Positions 63,167 to 64,000 of a stretch of DNA of 64,000 bases are shown one piece after another. Every line of letters starts with the position of its first letter. Positions within the stretch are counted from its first letter, which is position 1. Origin of the DNA: Zea mays (Eukaryota; Streptophyta; Magnoliopsida; Poales; Poaceae); contig NW_023366912.1 of the NCBI RefSeq assembly GCF_902167145.1, forward strand, positions 1 through 64,000, written 5' to 3'. Both the position numbers and the translations under genes were made by a program. A model generated the notes under the pieces. The model was given only the letters and a program-made list of their open reading frames with translations. It was not told where the DNA came from and searched no databases.

Positions 63167-63243
63167 CAAAAATGGCTCGTACACCTTGAAAATCCGTACA
63201 CCTTGAAAATAGCCATGATCAATGGCTCGTACACCTTGAAAAT
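63167..63243. other. Scrambled inversion junction
   Basis: Reverse units stop at about 63166 and forward units resume at about 63233. Between them lies a patchwork of short knob180 pieces from both strands. GGCTCGTACACC (reverse type) is joined to TTGAAAATAGCC (forward type) more than once. A 23-bp stretch at 63171-63193 is repeated at 63221-63243. The look is that of repeated template switching. Confidence 0.85.
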
Positions 63244-64000
63244 AGCCATGAGCGACCATTTTCAATAATACTAGATGCTAACACCTACGGATTTTAGACC
63301 AAGAAATGGTCTCCACCAGAAATCCAAGAATGTGATCTATGGCAAGGAAACATATGTGGGGTGAGGTGTATGAGCGTCTGGTCGATGATCAATGGCCACA
63401 CAACCCCCATTTTTGTCGAAAATAGCCATGAACGACCATTTTCAATAATATCGAAGGCTAACACCTACGGATTTTTGACCAAGAAATGGTCTCCACCAGA
63501 AATCCATGAATGTGATCTATGGCAAGGAAACATATGTGGGGTGAGGTGTATGAGCCTCTGGTCGATGATCAATGGCCACACAACCCTCATTTTTGTCGAA
63601 AATAGCCATGAATGACCATTTACAATAATACCGAAGGCTAACACCTACGGATTTTTGACCAAGAGATGGTCTCCACCAGAAATCCAAGAATGTGATCTAT
63701 GGCAAGGAAACATATGTGGGGTGAGGTGTATGAGCCTCTAGTCGATGATCAATGGCCACACAACCCCCATTTTTGTCGAAAATAGACATGAATGACCATT
63801 TTCAAAAATACCAAAGGCTAACACATACGGATTTTTGACCAAGAAATGGTCTCCAAGAATGTGATCTATGGCAAGGAAACATATGTGGGGTGAGGTGTAT
63901 GAGCCTCTGGTCGATGATCAATTGCCACACAACCCCCATTTTGTCGAAAATAGCCATGAACGACCATTTTCAATAATACCGAAGGCTAACACCTACGGAT
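63244..64000 (+). repeat. Knob180 array, right edge (forward)
   Basis: About four forward-orientation knob180 units run to the end of the window. The first is of the TAGATGC/GATTTTAGACC class. One unit has lost about 11 bp near 63855 (TGGTCTCCAAGAATG). Confidence 0.95.

Overview
The window is a piece of a maize-type (Zea) chromosomal knob. About 47.5 kb is the tandem 180-bp knob satellite (knob180). I recognise it by its unit sequence, which starts GGCCACACAACCCCCAT, and by its strict 180-bp spacing. I saw no host gene, rRNA, tRNA, CentC-like or TR-1-like sequence.

Layout. Positions 1-20216 are knob180 in one orientation (unit reads 5'->3' on +). At 20207-20219 the array flips, and 20217-63166 is knob180 in the opposite orientation, interrupted by two nearly intact LTR retrotransposons. 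A scrambled junction at about 63167-63243 flips the array back, and forward units run to 64000. The order and spacing of variant units show that much of 20-61 kb is a mirror-image copy of 2-20 kb, i.e. a huge imperfect inverted duplication. The left arm has empty sites where the right arm carries the retrotransposons, so the insertions came after the inversion.

Element A (28589-35607, 7019 bp, + strand; 451-bp LTRs, TSD GGGGT) has a gag gene (one 1-base frameshift), no pol, and a large antisense gene. Element B (42233-51666, 9434 bp, - strand; 603-bp LTRs, TSD GGGGG) has a full-length pol (protease, RT, two RNase H domains, integrase; two amber stops), no gag, and a related antisense gene. 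The extra RNase H, the antisense gene with a 'putative gypsy-type transposase' region, and the gene order fit the Tat lineage of Ty3/gypsy elements (maize cinful/zeon-like; the exact family was not checked). A and B share the primer-binding site, polypurine tract, a hairpin just after the LTR TATA box, an ~80-bp minisatellite, and direct repeats bracketing the antisense gene. They look like two reciprocally defective partners, one with gag and one with pol.

The most notable system is the antisense gene. In both elements it has its own TATA box outside the LTR and is split by short GT-AG introns, the first at the same protein position and phase. Because it lies antisense to the genomic RNA, its introns are not removed during retrotransposition. 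It runs tail-to-tail with gag or pol. Its product has an N-terminal conserved domain, a lysine-rich and disordered middle, and a C-terminal coiled coil; its function is unknown.
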